Source: Chromatiaceae bacterium
Lineage (GTDB): Bacteria; Pseudomonadota; Gammaproteobacteria; Chromatiales; Chromatiaceae
Reading direction: 5' to 3'
DNA length: 64,000 nt
Assembly: GCA_026984455.1 (NCBI GenBank)
Contig: JALSSC010000020.1
Location: forward strand, 1-64,000
The notes beneath the pieces are model-generated. The model was not told where the DNA came from. It saw nothing but the letters and a program-made list of their open reading frames with translations, and made no database searches. The position numbers were made by a program, and so were the translations under genes. This document shows positions 29,058 through 38,095 of this stretch, piece by piece. Positions within the stretch are counted from its first letter, which is position 1, and every line of letters starts with the position of its first letter.

Positions 29058-29462
29058 GCAGCGCGCGGGCAGACATCGTTGCTGGGTCAGGGGGCCGGCG
29101 ATCTTGTCGTGCCCTCTTGGTAGACTGCCTGAAAAACATTGTAAATCAATTTATTGAGGGCCCAACTCACAGTACGAGGTCAGTGGCTGTAGGGTGTTGT
29201 GGAGGCCCGGGTGGGACGGTGTGGGGGGATCTCCGGCCAGGGCAAAGGGGCTGGCCGATCTACTGCGGGACGGCTGTTATGGGCGAGGGAGCGGGCCTGG
29301 ATGGCACGCAGGAATCCCTGTTGCCGGTGGCACATTCTTGCGCCATCGGGAGGGTGTTCGAGGTTCGGGGCTTCTGTCTCTATTGTGTGGGCGTGCGCCG
29401 GTACCCTGGGGCGAATGGGTACGGGCCGGGCCGGCCCGTCCGGTGGATCCGTGCGGTCTCGC
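29058..29462. other. Gene-free stretch upstream of the dcw promoter
   Basis: About 400 bp between PmraZ and the CDGSH gene hold no supported gene. An AT-rich pocket (ATTGTAAATCAATTTATTG, about 29139-29157) stands out. I looked for the RNase P RNA often found upstream of mraZ and saw no match to its conserved core. Confidence 0.5.
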
Positions 29463-29723
29463 TCAGTCCTTACCGCCCAACCCGGGGATGAAGCGCTTGT
29501 GGGCACCGTCGCAGTGCGGTGGGGTCGCGGTGTGCTTGCAGCCGCACAGCCAGACCTTCTGCGGCCGTTCCAGGCGGAGGCGGACAGGCTCGAAACCGGT
29601 CCCCTGATGGGAGCCGTCGCAGAAGGGCTGATCCTTGGATCGGCCGCAACTGCACCACCAGTATTCGCCGGCGTCGAGTTCCAGGGTGTAGGGGCCTTTC
29701 TTCGCGATCACGGGTTCGGTCAT
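29463..29723 (-). CDS. CDGSH-type iron-sulfur protein with two clusters
   Basis: The 86-residue protein carries two CDGSH signatures. WCSCGRSKDQPFCDGSH is in the first half and LCGCKHTATPPHCDGAH in the second, each with the 3-Cys-1-His ligand set for a [2Fe-2S] cluster. Such double-CDGSH small proteins occur widely in bacteria and are probably redox or Fe-S carriers. The exact role is unknown. It stands between the dcw promoter region and a GGDEF gene on the same strand. Confidence 0.9.
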   Translation of the reverse strand: MTEPVIAKKGPYTLELDAGEYWWCSCGRSKDQPFCDGSHQGTGFEPVRLRLERPQKVWLCGCKHTATPPHCDGAHKRFIPGLGGKD

Positions 29724-29777
29724 GGGGGGTCTCCTGGATGAAATGCCGGGCCAGTCTGGCAGACCCCTGGGAACGGC

Positions 29778-30839
29778 TCAACCCCCGTCCGTTTCCAGCT
29801 GGCGCTCCGATACCACCCGGTTGCGCCCATGGTTCTTGGCCCAGTACATGGCGCGATCGGCGCGTTCGAGCAGATCGTTGGGGGTCTCCCCGGGCTTGAG
29901 GTTGGCGACGCCCATGGACACGGTGACCTTGGGCAGGCGTTCCTGGCTGCCCTTGCGGATCAGGCTGAGCCGGGAGATGGATTTGTGGATGCTTCCGGCG
30001 ACAGTGAGCGCGCCGATGAGCGCAGTCTGCGGCAAGACCACCACGAACTCCTCGCCGCCGTAACGGGCGGCGAGGTCGTTGCCACGGATCTGTTTGCGCA
30101 GGATCACCGCCACCCGGCGGATCACCTCGTCGCCGATGGCATGGCCAAATTGGTCGTTGAAACGCTTGAAGTGATCGATGTCGAGCATCAACACGGAGAG
30201 TTGCCGCTCATTATCGTGGGCCTCTTTCACCAGGGCCTCCAGGCGTACGTCCAGGGCGCGGCGGTTGAGCAGCGAGGTGAGGCCGTCGGTGAGGGCCTGT
30301 TCGCGGATCCGGCGCAGTTCCTGGTGTAGCTGGTCGCTCTCCTTGCGGGCCTGGGCCAGGTCGCGCTGCAGGGCGCGGTTTTCGGTGGTGGCCCTTTCCG
30401 TGGCCTGGATCAGGGTCTCGGCGATGCGTCGCAGGTCCTCGGGACCGGGATCGTGCTGGAGGTCGCGCAACTGGGTCTCCAGGACCCGACCGTATTCGCC
30501 GGCGCCCTTGCCGGCGCGGGCGATGCCACGCATCACCTCCACCAGAAGGCGCCTCAGATCCCCCAATCGCTCTTCCGCGGCCATGTCTTCCAGGTCCTGG
30601 AAGTGGGTCTCGAACAGTTCCCCGATCAGCTGCTCGTCGGGGCGTTGCTTGCGCGCCAGTATGCGTTGCAGATCGTGGTGCAGGGCCGGGTTCCGTTTGC
30701 ACTCGAAGTCATAGGCCACAGCGAAGCAGGCCGGATTCGGTGGCAGTTGGAAGCGGGAAAGGAAGTCGAGCGCCTGGACGGAGTAGATCTGGGACTCTTC
30801 GAAGGTGTGCGCGAAATGGCAGGTGGCGCGTTGTGGCAT
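29778..30839 (-). CDS. Diguanylate cyclase (GGDEF protein)
   Basis: The 353-residue cytosolic protein has an N-terminal helical region (residues 1-150, no known sensor) and a coiled-coil stretch (about 130-180) that probably mediates dimerisation. The C-terminal GGDEF domain has DGLTSLLNRRALD, MLDIDHFKRFND and the active RYGGEEF. RGND sits 5 residues before GGEEF, matching the inhibitory RxxD c-di-GMP site. It should be an active, feedback-inhibited c-di-GMP synthase. The input signal is not apparent. Confidence 0.92.
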   Translation of the reverse strand: MPQRATCHFAHTFEESQIYSVQALDFLSRFQLPPNPACFAVAYDFECKRNPALHHDLQRILARKQRPDEQLIGELFETHFQDLEDMAAEERLGDLRRLLVEVMRGIARAGKGAGEYGRVLETQLRDLQHDPGPEDLRRIAETLIQATERATTENRALQRDLAQARKESDQLHQELRRIREQALTDGLTSLLNRRALDVRLEALVKEAHDNERQLSVLMLDIDHFKRFNDQFGHAIGDEVIRRVAVILRKQIRGNDLAARYGGEEFVVVLPQTALIGALTVAGSIHKSISRLSLIRKGSQERLPKVTVSMGVANLKPGETPNDLLERADRAMYWAKNHGRNRVVSERQLETDGG

Positions 30840-31009
30840 GGAATTCGCCCTTGAGGGTCGTTTACTGTTGTTTTCAAGTCAACCGAAAAGCGGGCACGTA
30901 ACGCCTCAGGCCGCAGCGCGCCCTCCTTGCACGCCTGCAGCGGCCGCGTGTCTCTTAACTTTACAGGATTTGGATGGTGCCTTGAAGGAGCGGTCCGAAC
31001 GGCGTGTTC

Positions 31010-31040
31010 TTGAGAGGTGGGGAACGGCTTCTGCTAGACT
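31010..31040 (+). promoter_or_regulatory. Weak candidate promoter upstream of the SprT-like gene
   Basis: TTGAGA (31010-31015) and TAGACT (31035-31040) lie 18-19 nt apart, about 30 nt upstream of the gene's ATG. The spacing is a little long. The remaining 230-bp gap to the GGDEF gene holds nothing else I can identify. Confidence 0.3.
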
Positions 31041-31070
31041 GCTTGCGGCCTGCACTACCCATCACCCGCG

Positions 31071-31580
31071 ATGACATCCACCGACCTCCGTCCCCAGGCC
31101 CGGATCCGTACCCGGGTGTTGCTCCGCCAGGCGCGGGACACCTATGGACTGCAAGAGGCGGGGTGCGAGGTGCGTTTCGATCTGCGCGGAACGGCCGCCG
31201 GACAGGCCCGGCACCTCGGGCCGCAGGGCTTTGTGATCCGTTACAACCCGATCCTGTTGCGGGAGAACGCCGGGGCCTTCATTGCCCGTACCGTTCCCCA
31301 CGAGGTCGCCCACGTGATCGTCTGGCAGGCCTTCGGTGCTGGCGTCCGCCCCCACGGCGAGGAGTGGCGGCGGGTCATGGCCTTCTTCGGCGCCGACGCC
31401 AGCCGTTGCCATGGGTTCGATCTGAGCACCGTACCGCGCCGCCGGCAGAGACGTTTCCGTTATCGTTGTGGCTGCGAGCAGCACCTGCTCAGCAGCATCC
31501 GTCACAACCGCGTCCTGCGCGGCGAACGGGTTTACTTGTGCGTGAGGTGTGGCGAGCCCTTGGTGGCGGTGACGGACTGA
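31071..31580 (+). CDS. SprT-like zinc metalloprotease domain protein
   Basis: The 169-residue protein matches the SprT family. HEVAH gives the gluzincin HExxH, with a later histidine (HGEEW) as a third ligand candidate. A C-terminal zinc-ribbon-like region has CGC and CVRCGE. Eukaryotic relatives (Spartan) degrade DNA-protein crosslinks; the bacterial role is not settled. It is predicted cytosolic and probably monocistronic. It converges with the ferredoxin-type reductase at 31585, only 4 nt away. Confidence 0.85.
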   Translation: MTSTDLRPQARIRTRVLLRQARDTYGLQEAGCEVRFDLRGTAAGQARHLGPQGFVIRYNPILLRENAGAFIARTVPHEVAHVIVWQAFGAGVRPHGEEWRRVMAFFGADASRCHGFDLSTVPRRRQRRFRYRCGCEQHLLSSIRHNRVLRGERVYLCVRCGEPLVAVTD

Positions 31581-31584
31581 ATGC

Positions 31585-32601
31585 TCAGCCGCTCCGGTCG
31601 CTGGGTGCGGCGTATTCGAAGGCGTCCGAGAACATGCGCCCGCCGGGCATCCCGGCGGCGAGGAAGCCCGTGCGGGCGGCCTCGATCATAGGTGGGGGGC
31701 CGGCCAGATAGGCGTCGTGGCCGCTGAGATCCGGGTGGTCTGCGAGTACGGCCTGGTGTACAAATCCGCGGCGTCCCTTCCAGTCCGGGCCCGGCTCGGA
31801 GAGCACCGGGTCATAGGCGAAGGCGGGGCGCTCGGCGGCCCAGCCGCGTGGCAGGTCGGGTAGATAGAGGTCGGCCTCGGTGCGCACGCCCCAATAGAGG
31901 TGCATGGGACGCGCGAAGCCGACGTGGAAGGCGTGTTCGATCATGGCCTTGATGGGGGCGAACCCGGTTCCGCCGGCCACGAACAGAATGGGGCGGTCCG
32001 AGCCCTCGTCCAGGGTGAAGCGGCCCAGGGGGGCCTGGATGCGCAGCAGCTCCCCTTCCTGCATCTCGTTGAATACGTGCTCGGTGAAGGCGCCCCCCTC
32101 CACATGGCGGATATGGAGTTCGATGAAGGCATCGTCATGGGGGGCGTTGGCGATGGAGAAGGCGCGCCGGCGTCCATCGGCGAGGATGAAGTCCAGGTAC
32201 TGGCCGGCCAGGAATTGCAGGCGCTGGCCCTCGGGGAGTTTGAGTTTCAGGCGCATCACGTCGTGATTCAGGCGTTCCTTGGCCGCCACCTTGCACGGAA
32301 GGGTGCGTGGCTCGATGGCCTCGGCCTGCTCGGTCAGTTCCACCACACAACGCAGGTCGGAGCGGGGCACGGCCTGGCACAGGATGGCCATGCCTTCGGC
32401 CTGCTCGGTGAGGGCCGGGGGCTCCCCCTGGGGGTAGTCCACCACTCCCGCCGACACCCGGGCGGCGCATTGCCCGCACTGCCCGCTGCGGCAGCCGTAG
32501 GGGATGCCGACCCCCTGGCGTAGAGCGGCTTCGAGTACGGTCTCGCTCGCCTCTACGCTGAACTGGCGGCCGCTGGGTTTGAGGGTGACGGTGAAGCTCA
32601 T
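31585..32601 (-). CDS. Plant-type [2Fe-2S]/FAD NAD(P)H oxidoreductase (AscD/RfbI-like)
   Basis: This 338-residue protein fuses a [2Fe-2S] ferredoxin domain (ligands Cys37, Cys42, Cys45 and Cys75) to an FAD-binding domain (about 105-200, RRAFSIANAP) and an NAD-binding domain (VAGGTGFAPIKAMIE, LAGPPPMIEAA). Similar proteins are annotated as CDP-6-deoxy-delta-3,4-glucoseen reductases, but many in this group serve other oxygenases or electron acceptors. The start MSFTVTLKPSG at 32601 fits the domain. No deoxysugar genes are nearby, so the partner is unknown. Confidence 0.85.
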   Translation of the reverse strand: MSFTVTLKPSGRQFSVEASETVLEAALRQGVGIPYGCRSGQCGQCAARVSAGVVDYPQGEPPALTEQAEGMAILCQAVPRSDLRCVVELTEQAEAIEPRTLPCKVAAKERLNHDVMRLKLKLPEGQRLQFLAGQYLDFILADGRRRAFSIANAPHDDAFIELHIRHVEGGAFTEHVFNEMQEGELLRIQAPLGRFTLDEGSDRPILFVAGGTGFAPIKAMIEHAFHVGFARPMHLYWGVRTEADLYLPDLPRGWAAERPAFAYDPVLSEPGPDWKGRRGFVHQAVLADHPDLSGHDAYLAGPPPMIEAARTGFLAAGMPGGRMFSDAFEYAAPSDRSG

Positions 32602-33106
32602 GGACGTTTTCTTCCGGGTTGGAGCGGCTGTGGATCGCGGATTCTGCACCAACGAAGTTGGAATGAGAAGGCGGAGAGGCTTGCGCTGTGCCGATCGCCG
32701 GGTGCAAAGCTGCTCCGGCAGGGGGTGGGGTGGCCCGAACGAGGGGGAGAAAAACGGCCGGTCGTGCCGAGTTCAGAGCGGACGAGGCTGTTCTTGTGGG
32801 GAGTTCGCAATAACAGAGGGCCTGGCGCGGACAGGGGCCTCAAGGGCCAAGCCCCGATGAGAAAAGGTGTCCATCGAAGGGGTCTGACTAACCCCGTCAC
32901 CGGTGTCGCTCTGGCCAGGGTCCCCGTCTGCCCGGCCCGCCTTTGCCGCCGGTGACCCAAGGCCATGGCCGTCATGACCGCCGGGGCGAGTCCGACGCGG
33001 GCCTTCTGCGTACAGCGCAAAAGGTACTCATCGTGAATATCTCGCGACTATGGCCGCCCTGCGGATGTCTCCGGGGGTCGTCGATGGTGTGGATGTTCGG
33101 GGCGGA
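32602..33106. other. Intergenic region, no gene found
   Basis: About 500 bp between the reductase and ttcA (both minus strand). I see no ORF with homology, RNA gene or clear terminator. A short piece near 33024-33060 matches the end of the dispersed repeat family and is listed separately. Confidence 0.5.
33024..33060 (+). repeat. Fragment of the dispersed MITE-like repeat (copy E)
   Basis: CGTGAATATCTCGC followed by GACTATGGCCGCCC aligns with the right arm of the element at 52303-52364 (read on the minus strand), with a few mismatches. Only this end is recognisable. It lies 50 nt downstream of the ttcA stop. Confidence 0.5.
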
Positions 33107-33892
33107 TCAGGCGGATGCATCCCCTTCCGCCAACGGCGCCGGAGTCAGTCCGTCCGGATTCGCCTCCTGCATGACGGGCCGCATGGCGTGCAGCAGACTG
33201 GCGAAGAGGTGGGGATTGTGTTGTTCCTCGCGGGCCAGGAGCTGTTTCATGCGCGCCCGCTCGGTGGGGGTGGCGAAGCAGGCGGGGCAGGAGTCCGGCA
33301 CCACCGGCAGGCCGGCGCGGGTGGCGAAGTCGGCGGTCTGGGCCTCGCGGCAGAAGACCAGGGGGCGGATGATGCGCAGGTCGCCGGCATCGTTCAGGTA
33401 GTGGGCCTTCATGGTGCGGCACTGTCCCCCGTGGAACAGGGACATGAGCAGGCTCTCGGCCAGATCATCCAGGTGTTGGGCCAGGGCAAGGACATTGAAG
33501 CCCTCACGCCGGCACACCGAGTAGAGGATGCCGCGCTTGACCCGGGCGCAGTAGGCGCAGAAGGAATCGCCGCGCATCCGTGTCCGGGCCTCCTCGGCGA
33601 TGGGCTGGGACTCGTAGTACCAGGGCAGGCCCAGTCCGGCGTAGTAGGCGCGCAGGGGGGCGGGGTCGAAGCCCTCGATCTGCGGGTCCACGGTGACGAT
33701 GCCCAGATCGAACCGCACCGGGGCATAGCCTCGCAACCAGCCGAGGACCTGGAGCAGGGACAGCGAGTCCTTGCCGCCGGAGACCCCGAGGAGGATGCGG
33801 TCGCCTTCGCGGATCATGGCGAATTCCGCAAGGGCGCGGCCCACCTTGCGCATCAGGCGGCGGGGTGGCTTGGCGAAGGGAGAGGCTTTCAT
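33107..33892 (-). CDS. ttcA: tRNA 2-thiocytidine biosynthesis protein TtcA family
   Basis: TtcA thiolates C32 of some tRNAs using ATP and an Fe-S cluster. The 261-residue protein has the PP-loop SGGKDS at residues 38-43, a CAYC pair in MRGDSFCAYCARVKRG, LAQHLDDLAESLLMSLF and a C-terminal CPAC. The two CxxC motifs match the TtcA cluster site. The ATG at 33892 begins the conserved region; an upstream in-frame extension would enter the divergent spmAB gene. That gene starts only 44 bp away. Confidence 0.88.
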   Translation of the reverse strand: MKASPFAKPPRRLMRKVGRALAEFAMIREGDRILLGVSGGKDSLSLLQVLGWLRGYAPVRFDLGIVTVDPQIEGFDPAPLRAYYAGLGLPWYYESQPIAEEARTRMRGDSFCAYCARVKRGILYSVCRREGFNVLALAQHLDDLAESLLMSLFHGGQCRTMKAHYLNDAGDLRIIRPLVFCREAQTADFATRAGLPVVPDSCPACFATPTERARMKQLLAREEQHNPHLFASLLHAMRPVMQEANPDGLTPAPLAEGDASA

Positions 33893-33936
33893 GGGATCAT
33901 GGGTGAATCGAAAGACGCCAACTATACCGCGTATCC

Positions 33937-35223
33937 ATGAATGCCCTCTTCTTCTGGATGATCTCCATCGCCTTCGGCTTCGCCGCCTGGCAGCAGCTCG
34001 CCTGGGTCCCGGCCACACCCGGGGCGGTGGCCCCCATGCAGGCCTTCAGCAGCGCCATGATCGAGGCGGCCAAGGCCTCGGTGACCCTGGCCCTGGGCCT
34101 GGTGGGGGTGATGGCCCTGTTCCTGGGGCTGATGAAGGTGGCCGAGGCGGGGGGCCTGTTGCGCATCATCGCCCGCCTGCTGCGCCCCCTGATGGTGCGC
34201 CTGTTCCCTGACGTGCCGCCCGCACACCCGGCCATGGGGGCCATGGTGATGAACCTCTCCGCCAACGCCCTGGGCCTGGGCAACGCGGCCACCCCCTTCG
34301 GGATCCGTGCCATGCAGGAGCTGGACCGGATCAATCCCCATCCGGGGACGGCCAGCAACGCCATGGTCCTGTTCCTGGCCATCAACACCTCCAGCGTCAC
34401 CCTCCTGCCCACGGGGGTGATCGCCCTGCGCGCCGCCGCCGGTTCCCAGGATCCGGCCGGGATCGTCGCCACCACCCTGTTCGCCACCCTCTGTTCGACC
34501 CTGGCGGCGGTCCTGGCGGCCAAGGCCTATGGACGGTTCTTTCCCCTGCCGGCGGCGGGGGAGACCCGGGCCGCGGCACCGGGAGAAGGCGAGGCCCTGC
34601 CGGCGGAGGCGGGTGAGAGCTGCCGGCCCTGGGTGTCCTGGCTCGCCTTGGGCGGACTGGTCGCTTTGGTGCCCCTGGCGGTGGTCTTCGGGCGGATCGT
34701 GGGGCCCTGGGTGGTGCCGGTCCTGGCGTTGGCCCTGCTGGCCTTTGGTCAGGTCCGCGGGGTGCGGGTCTACGAGGTCTTCGTCGAGGGCGCGCGCGCG
34801 GGTTTCGAGGTGGCGGTGAAGATCATCCCCTATCTGGTGGCGATCCTGGTGGCGGTGGCCATGTTCCGGGCGAGCGGAGCCATGGACCTGATCGTGGGTG
34901 GTCTGGGGCGCTTCACGGCCCTTGTAGGCCTGCCGGCCGAGGCCCTGCCCATGGCCCTGTTGCGTCCCCTTTCGGGCTCGGGGGCCTACGGGGTGATGGC
35001 GGCCGTCATCGAGGACCCGGCCATCGGTCCGGACTCCTATGTCGGCTATCTGGTGAGTACCCTCCAGGGTTCCACCGAGACCACCTTCTACGTGCTCGCG
35101 GTCTATTTCGGGGCGGTCCAGGTGCGGCGGGTGCGCCATGCCCTGGCTGCGGGTCTCACCGCCGATCTGGTGGGGGTGGCGGCGGCGGTGGCGGCGTGCA
35201 GCTATCTCTACGGCGGTCCCTGA
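33937..35223 (+). CDS. Fused SpmA-SpmB (nucleoside-recognition) membrane protein
   Basis: The 428-residue polytopic protein joins two halves that are separate SpmA and SpmB proteins in Bacillus. The first (about 1-190) contains MNLSANALGLGNAATPFG and NTSSVTLLPTG. The second (about 225-428) contains KIIPYLVAILVAVAMFRASGA and STETTFYVLAVYFG. The halves are split by an Ala/Glu-rich linker (about 205-225). In spore formers these proteins affect core dehydration; in non-sporulating Gram-negatives the function is unknown and probably transport-related. It is divergent from ttcA. Confidence 0.88.
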   Translation: MNALFFWMISIAFGFAAWQQLAWVPATPGAVAPMQAFSSAMIEAAKASVTLALGLVGVMALFLGLMKVAEAGGLLRIIARLLRPLMVRLFPDVPPAHPAMGAMVMNLSANALGLGNAATPFGIRAMQELDRINPHPGTASNAMVLFLAINTSSVTLLPTGVIALRAAAGSQDPAGIVATTLFATLCSTLAAVLAAKAYGRFFPLPAAGETRAAAPGEGEALPAEAGESCRPWVSWLALGGLVALVPLAVVFGRIVGPWVVPVLALALLAFGQVRGVRVYEVFVEGARAGFEVAVKIIPYLVAILVAVAMFRASGAMDLIVGGLGRFTALVGLPAEALPMALLRPLSGSGAYGVMAAVIEDPAIGPDSYVGYLVSTLQGSTETTFYVLAVYFGAVQVRRVRHALAAGLTADLVGVAAAVAACSYLYGGP

Positions 35224-35459
35224 TCGCGCGGTCGGCGTTCCCTTCGGGGTCCGCAGCGGGGTGTCGGTTCCAGCCCGGCCTGTCCCCCATGTCTCGCCCG
35301 CCACCCCTGTTACCCGTGTGAATCCCTCGGGCGGGGCATCGATCTCCAGCCCCGCCCAGTCCACCAGGGGGCGCCGGCGGGCGGCCTGGCCCCTGAGTTG
35401 CCTGGGGGAAACGTGGTAGACTGGGTGTTTTTCCCATGTCCCGTTTTGCAGGGAGCCCC

Positions 35460-37997
35460 ATGGCCGAGTTCGCCAGAGAGGTCCTCGACATCAACCTCGA
35501 GGACGAGATGCGCCAGTCCTACCTCGACTACGCCATGAGCGTGATCGTGGGCCGTGCCCTGCCGGACGTGCGCGACGGGCTCAAGCCGGTGCATCGGCGC
35601 GTCCTCTTCGCCATGCACGAGCTCGGCAACGACTGGAACCGGCCCTACAAGAAATCGGCGCGCGTGGTGGGCGACGTCATCGGCAAGTATCACCCTCACG
35701 GCGACACCGCGGTCTACGACACCATCGTGCGCATGGCCCAGCCCTTCTCCATGCGCTACCTGCTGGTGGACGGCCAGGGTAACTTCGGTTCGGTGGACGG
35801 CGACGCCCCGGCGGCCATGCGCTACACCGAGGTGCGCATGTCGCGCATCGCTCATCTGTTGTTGGAGGACATCGACAAGGAGACGGTGGACTTCGCCCCC
35901 AACTACGACAACAGCGAACAGGAGCCGGTGGTGTTGCCGGCGCGTTTCCCGAATCTGTTGGTGAATGGCTCGGCGGGGATCGCGGTGGGCATGGCCACCA
36001 ATATCCCCCCCCACAACCTGCGTGAGACCATCGACGCCTGCCTGGCCCTGATCGAGGAGCCGGAGATGGGCATCGACGACCTCATGCGTTACTGCCCGGG
36101 GCCGGATTTTCCCACCGCCGCCATCATCAATGGGGCGGCTGGCATCCGTGAGGCCTATCACACGGGGCGCGGCCGCATCTACCTGCGCGCCCGCGCCGAG
36201 ATCGAACACGACGACAAGCACGGCCGCGACGTCATCGTGGTCACCGAATTGCCCTATCAGGTGAACAAGGCGCGAATGCTGGAGCGCATCGCCGAGATGG
36301 TGAAGGAGAAGCGTATCGAGGGCATCGCCGAGATGCGTGACGAGTCCGACAAGGACGGTCTGCGGGTGGTGTTCGAGTTGCGCCGCGGCGAACTGGGCGA
36401 GGTTGTGCTCAACAACCTCTACCGTCACACCCAGATGCAGACCGTGTTCGGCATCAACACCGTGGTGCTGGTGGACGGGCGGCCCCAGTTGCTGAACCTC
36501 AAACAGGTGCTGCAATACTTCCTCCGCCACCGCCGCGAGGTGGTCACCCGGCGCAGCCTGTTCGAGCTGCGCAAGGCGCGCGCCCGCGCCCATGTCCTGG
36601 AGGGCCTGGCGGTGGCCCTGGCCAACATCGACGAGGTGATCGCCCTGATCAAGGCCTCGCCCGGTCCGGCCGAGGCCAAGGCTGGTCTGGTGGCGCGTAC
36701 CTGGCGTCCGGGGGCGGTGGCGGGGATGCTGGAGCGCGCCGGCGCCGACCAGACCCGCCCGGAGGACCTGGCCGCGGGCTGCGGTCTGAGCGAGGCCGGT
36801 TACCGCCTGAGCGAGACCCAGGCCCAGGCGATCCTCGATCTGCGCCTGCACCGCCTGACCGGCCTGGAGCAGGAACGGATCATCCAGGAGTTCGAGGAGA
36901 TCCTGGAACGTATCGCCGATCTGTTGCGGATCCTCTCCGATCCGGACCGCCTGATGCAGGTGATCCGCGAGGAACTCACGGAGATCCGCGAGGCCTTCGG
37001 CGACGATCGCCGCACCGAGATCGTGGTCAGCCGCGAGGACCTGGAGCGGGGCGATCTCATCACCCCCGAGGATGTGGTGGTGACCCTCTCCCACGCCGGT
37101 TACGTCAAACGCCAGCCGTTGGACGAGTACCGCGCCCAGCGCCGCGGCGGGCGCGGCAAGAGCGCCGCCAGCACCCGGGAGGAGGACTTCGTGGAGAACC
37201 TGTTCGTGGCCAACACCCACGACACCATCCTGTGCTTCTCCAACCGCGGCAAGGTGTACTGGCTCAAGGTCTACGACCTCCCCGAGGCGGGCCGCAACGC
37301 CCTCGGCCGGGCCATGGTCAACCTCCTGCCCCTGGAGGCGGAGGAGCGGATCAATGCGGTGCTGCCGGTGCGCGAGTACGCCGAGGGCTGCTACGTGTTC
37401 ATGGTCACCGCCGGCGGCACCGTCAAGAAGACCCCGTTGACCGATTTCTCCCGGCCCCTGGCGCGCGGGCTCATCGCCCTGGATCTGGCGGACGACGACC
37501 AACTGGTGGGGGTGGCCATCACCGACGGCAGCCGCGAGGTGATGCTGTTCTCCAGCGACGGCAAGGCCATCCGCTTCAAGGGCTCCGAGGTACGCCCCCT
37601 GAGTCGCCTGGCGCGCGGGGTGCGCGGGATGCAACTGGCCCCGGGGCAGCGGGTGATCGCCCTGATCGTGGCCGACGAGGGAGAGATCCTCACCGCCACC
37701 GCCAACGGTTACGGCAAGCGCACCCCCATCGGTGAGTTTCCCCTGCGCGGGCGCGGCGGCAAGGGGGTGGTGTCCATCGTCACCAATGCCCGCAACGGTG
37801 AGCAGGTGGGGGCGGTGCGGGTGCGCGCGGGCGACGAGATCATGCTCATCACCGATGGCGGCACCCTGGTGCGCACCTCGGTGGATGGGATCCCGGTACA
37901 GGGGCGCAACACCCAGGGGGTGCGCCTCATCCGTCTGGGCGAGGGTGAACGCCTGGCCGGCATCGAGCGCATCGATACCCTGGAGGGCGAGGCCTGA
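35460..37997 (+). CDS. gyrA: DNA gyrase subunit A
   Basis: GyrA cuts and reseals DNA during negative supercoiling. The 845-residue protein has the winged-helix domain with catalytic Tyr122 (AAMRYTEV), the quinolone-determining region [13 protein letters not shown] with Thr83 and Asp87, the coiled coil, and a C-terminal beta-pinwheel starting with the GyrA box QRRGGRGKS. Thr83 also occurs naturally in Pseudomonas. The ATG at 35460 follows GGGAG; an upstream in-frame start at 35436 is less likely. TAGACT near 35417 may be a -10 box. It precedes the serC-to-tyrA genes. Confidence 0.98.
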   Translation: MAEFAREVLDINLEDEMRQSYLDYAMSVIVGRALPDVRDGLKPVHRRVLFAMHELGNDWNRPYKKSARVVGDVIGKYHPHGDTAVYDTIVRMAQPFSMRYLLVDGQGNFGSVDGDAPAAMRYTEVRMSRIAHLLLEDIDKETVDFAPNYDNSEQEPVVLPARFPNLLVNGSAGIAVGMATNIPPHNLRETIDACLALIEEPEMGIDDLMRYCPGPDFPTAAIINGAAGIREAYHTGRGRIYLRARAEIEHDDKHGRDVIVVTELPYQVNKARMLERIAEMVKEKRIEGIAEMRDESDKDGLRVVFELRRGELGEVVLNNLYRHTQMQTVFGINTVVLVDGRPQLLNLKQVLQYFLRHRREVVTRRSLFELRKARARAHVLEGLAVALANIDEVIALIKASPGPAEAKAGLVARTWRPGAVAGMLERAGADQTRPEDLAAGCGLSEAGYRLSETQAQAILDLRLHRLTGLEQERIIQEFEEILERIADLLRILSDPDRLMQVIREELTEIREAFGDDRRTEIVVSREDLERGDLITPEDVVVTLSHAGYVKRQPLDEYRAQRRGGRGKSAASTREEDFVENLFVANTHDTILCFSNRGKVYWLKVYDLPEAGRNALGRAMVNLLPLEAEERINAVLPVREYAEGCYVFMVTAGGTVKKTPLTDFSRPLARGLIALDLADDDQLVGVAITDGSREVMLFSSDGKAIRFKGSEVRPLSRLARGVRGMQLAPGQRVIALIVADEGEILTATANGYGKRTPIGEFPLRGRGGKGVVSIVTNARNGEQVGAVRVRAGDEIMLITDGGTLVRTSVDGIPVQGRNTQGVRLIRLGEGERLAGIERIDTLEGEA

Positions 37998-38095
37998 TCC
38001 CGGCCCGGGTGGGTCGGGCCCGGCGGGCCTCGCCGGGGCCATGGTGGGGCTGACCCGTCCTCCGAATTTGTCTTATCCAAACCAGAGTGGAAGCA

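Noticed and set aside
29058-29462. Possible RNase P RNA gene upstream of mraZ
   Set aside because: This location often holds rnpB, but I found none of its conserved core sequences.
33893-34018. N-terminal extension of ttcA
   Set aside because: It would be Arg-rich and non-conserved and would run into the divergent spmAB gene; the family start fits 33892.
35520-35730. GyrA Thr83 as a quinolone-resistance mutation
   Set aside because: Thr at this position is the natural residue in several gammaproteobacteria, so it is not evidence of resistance.
38017-38037. GC hairpin between gyrA and serC as a terminator
   Set aside because: A 7-bp stem exists but no T run follows. It may attenuate but I cannot support a terminator.
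35310-38042. Very long open frame on the minus strand opposite gyrA
   Set aside because: It mirrors gyrA codons in GC-rich DNA. The translation is His/Gly/Gln-rich with no domain, and gyrA is certain.
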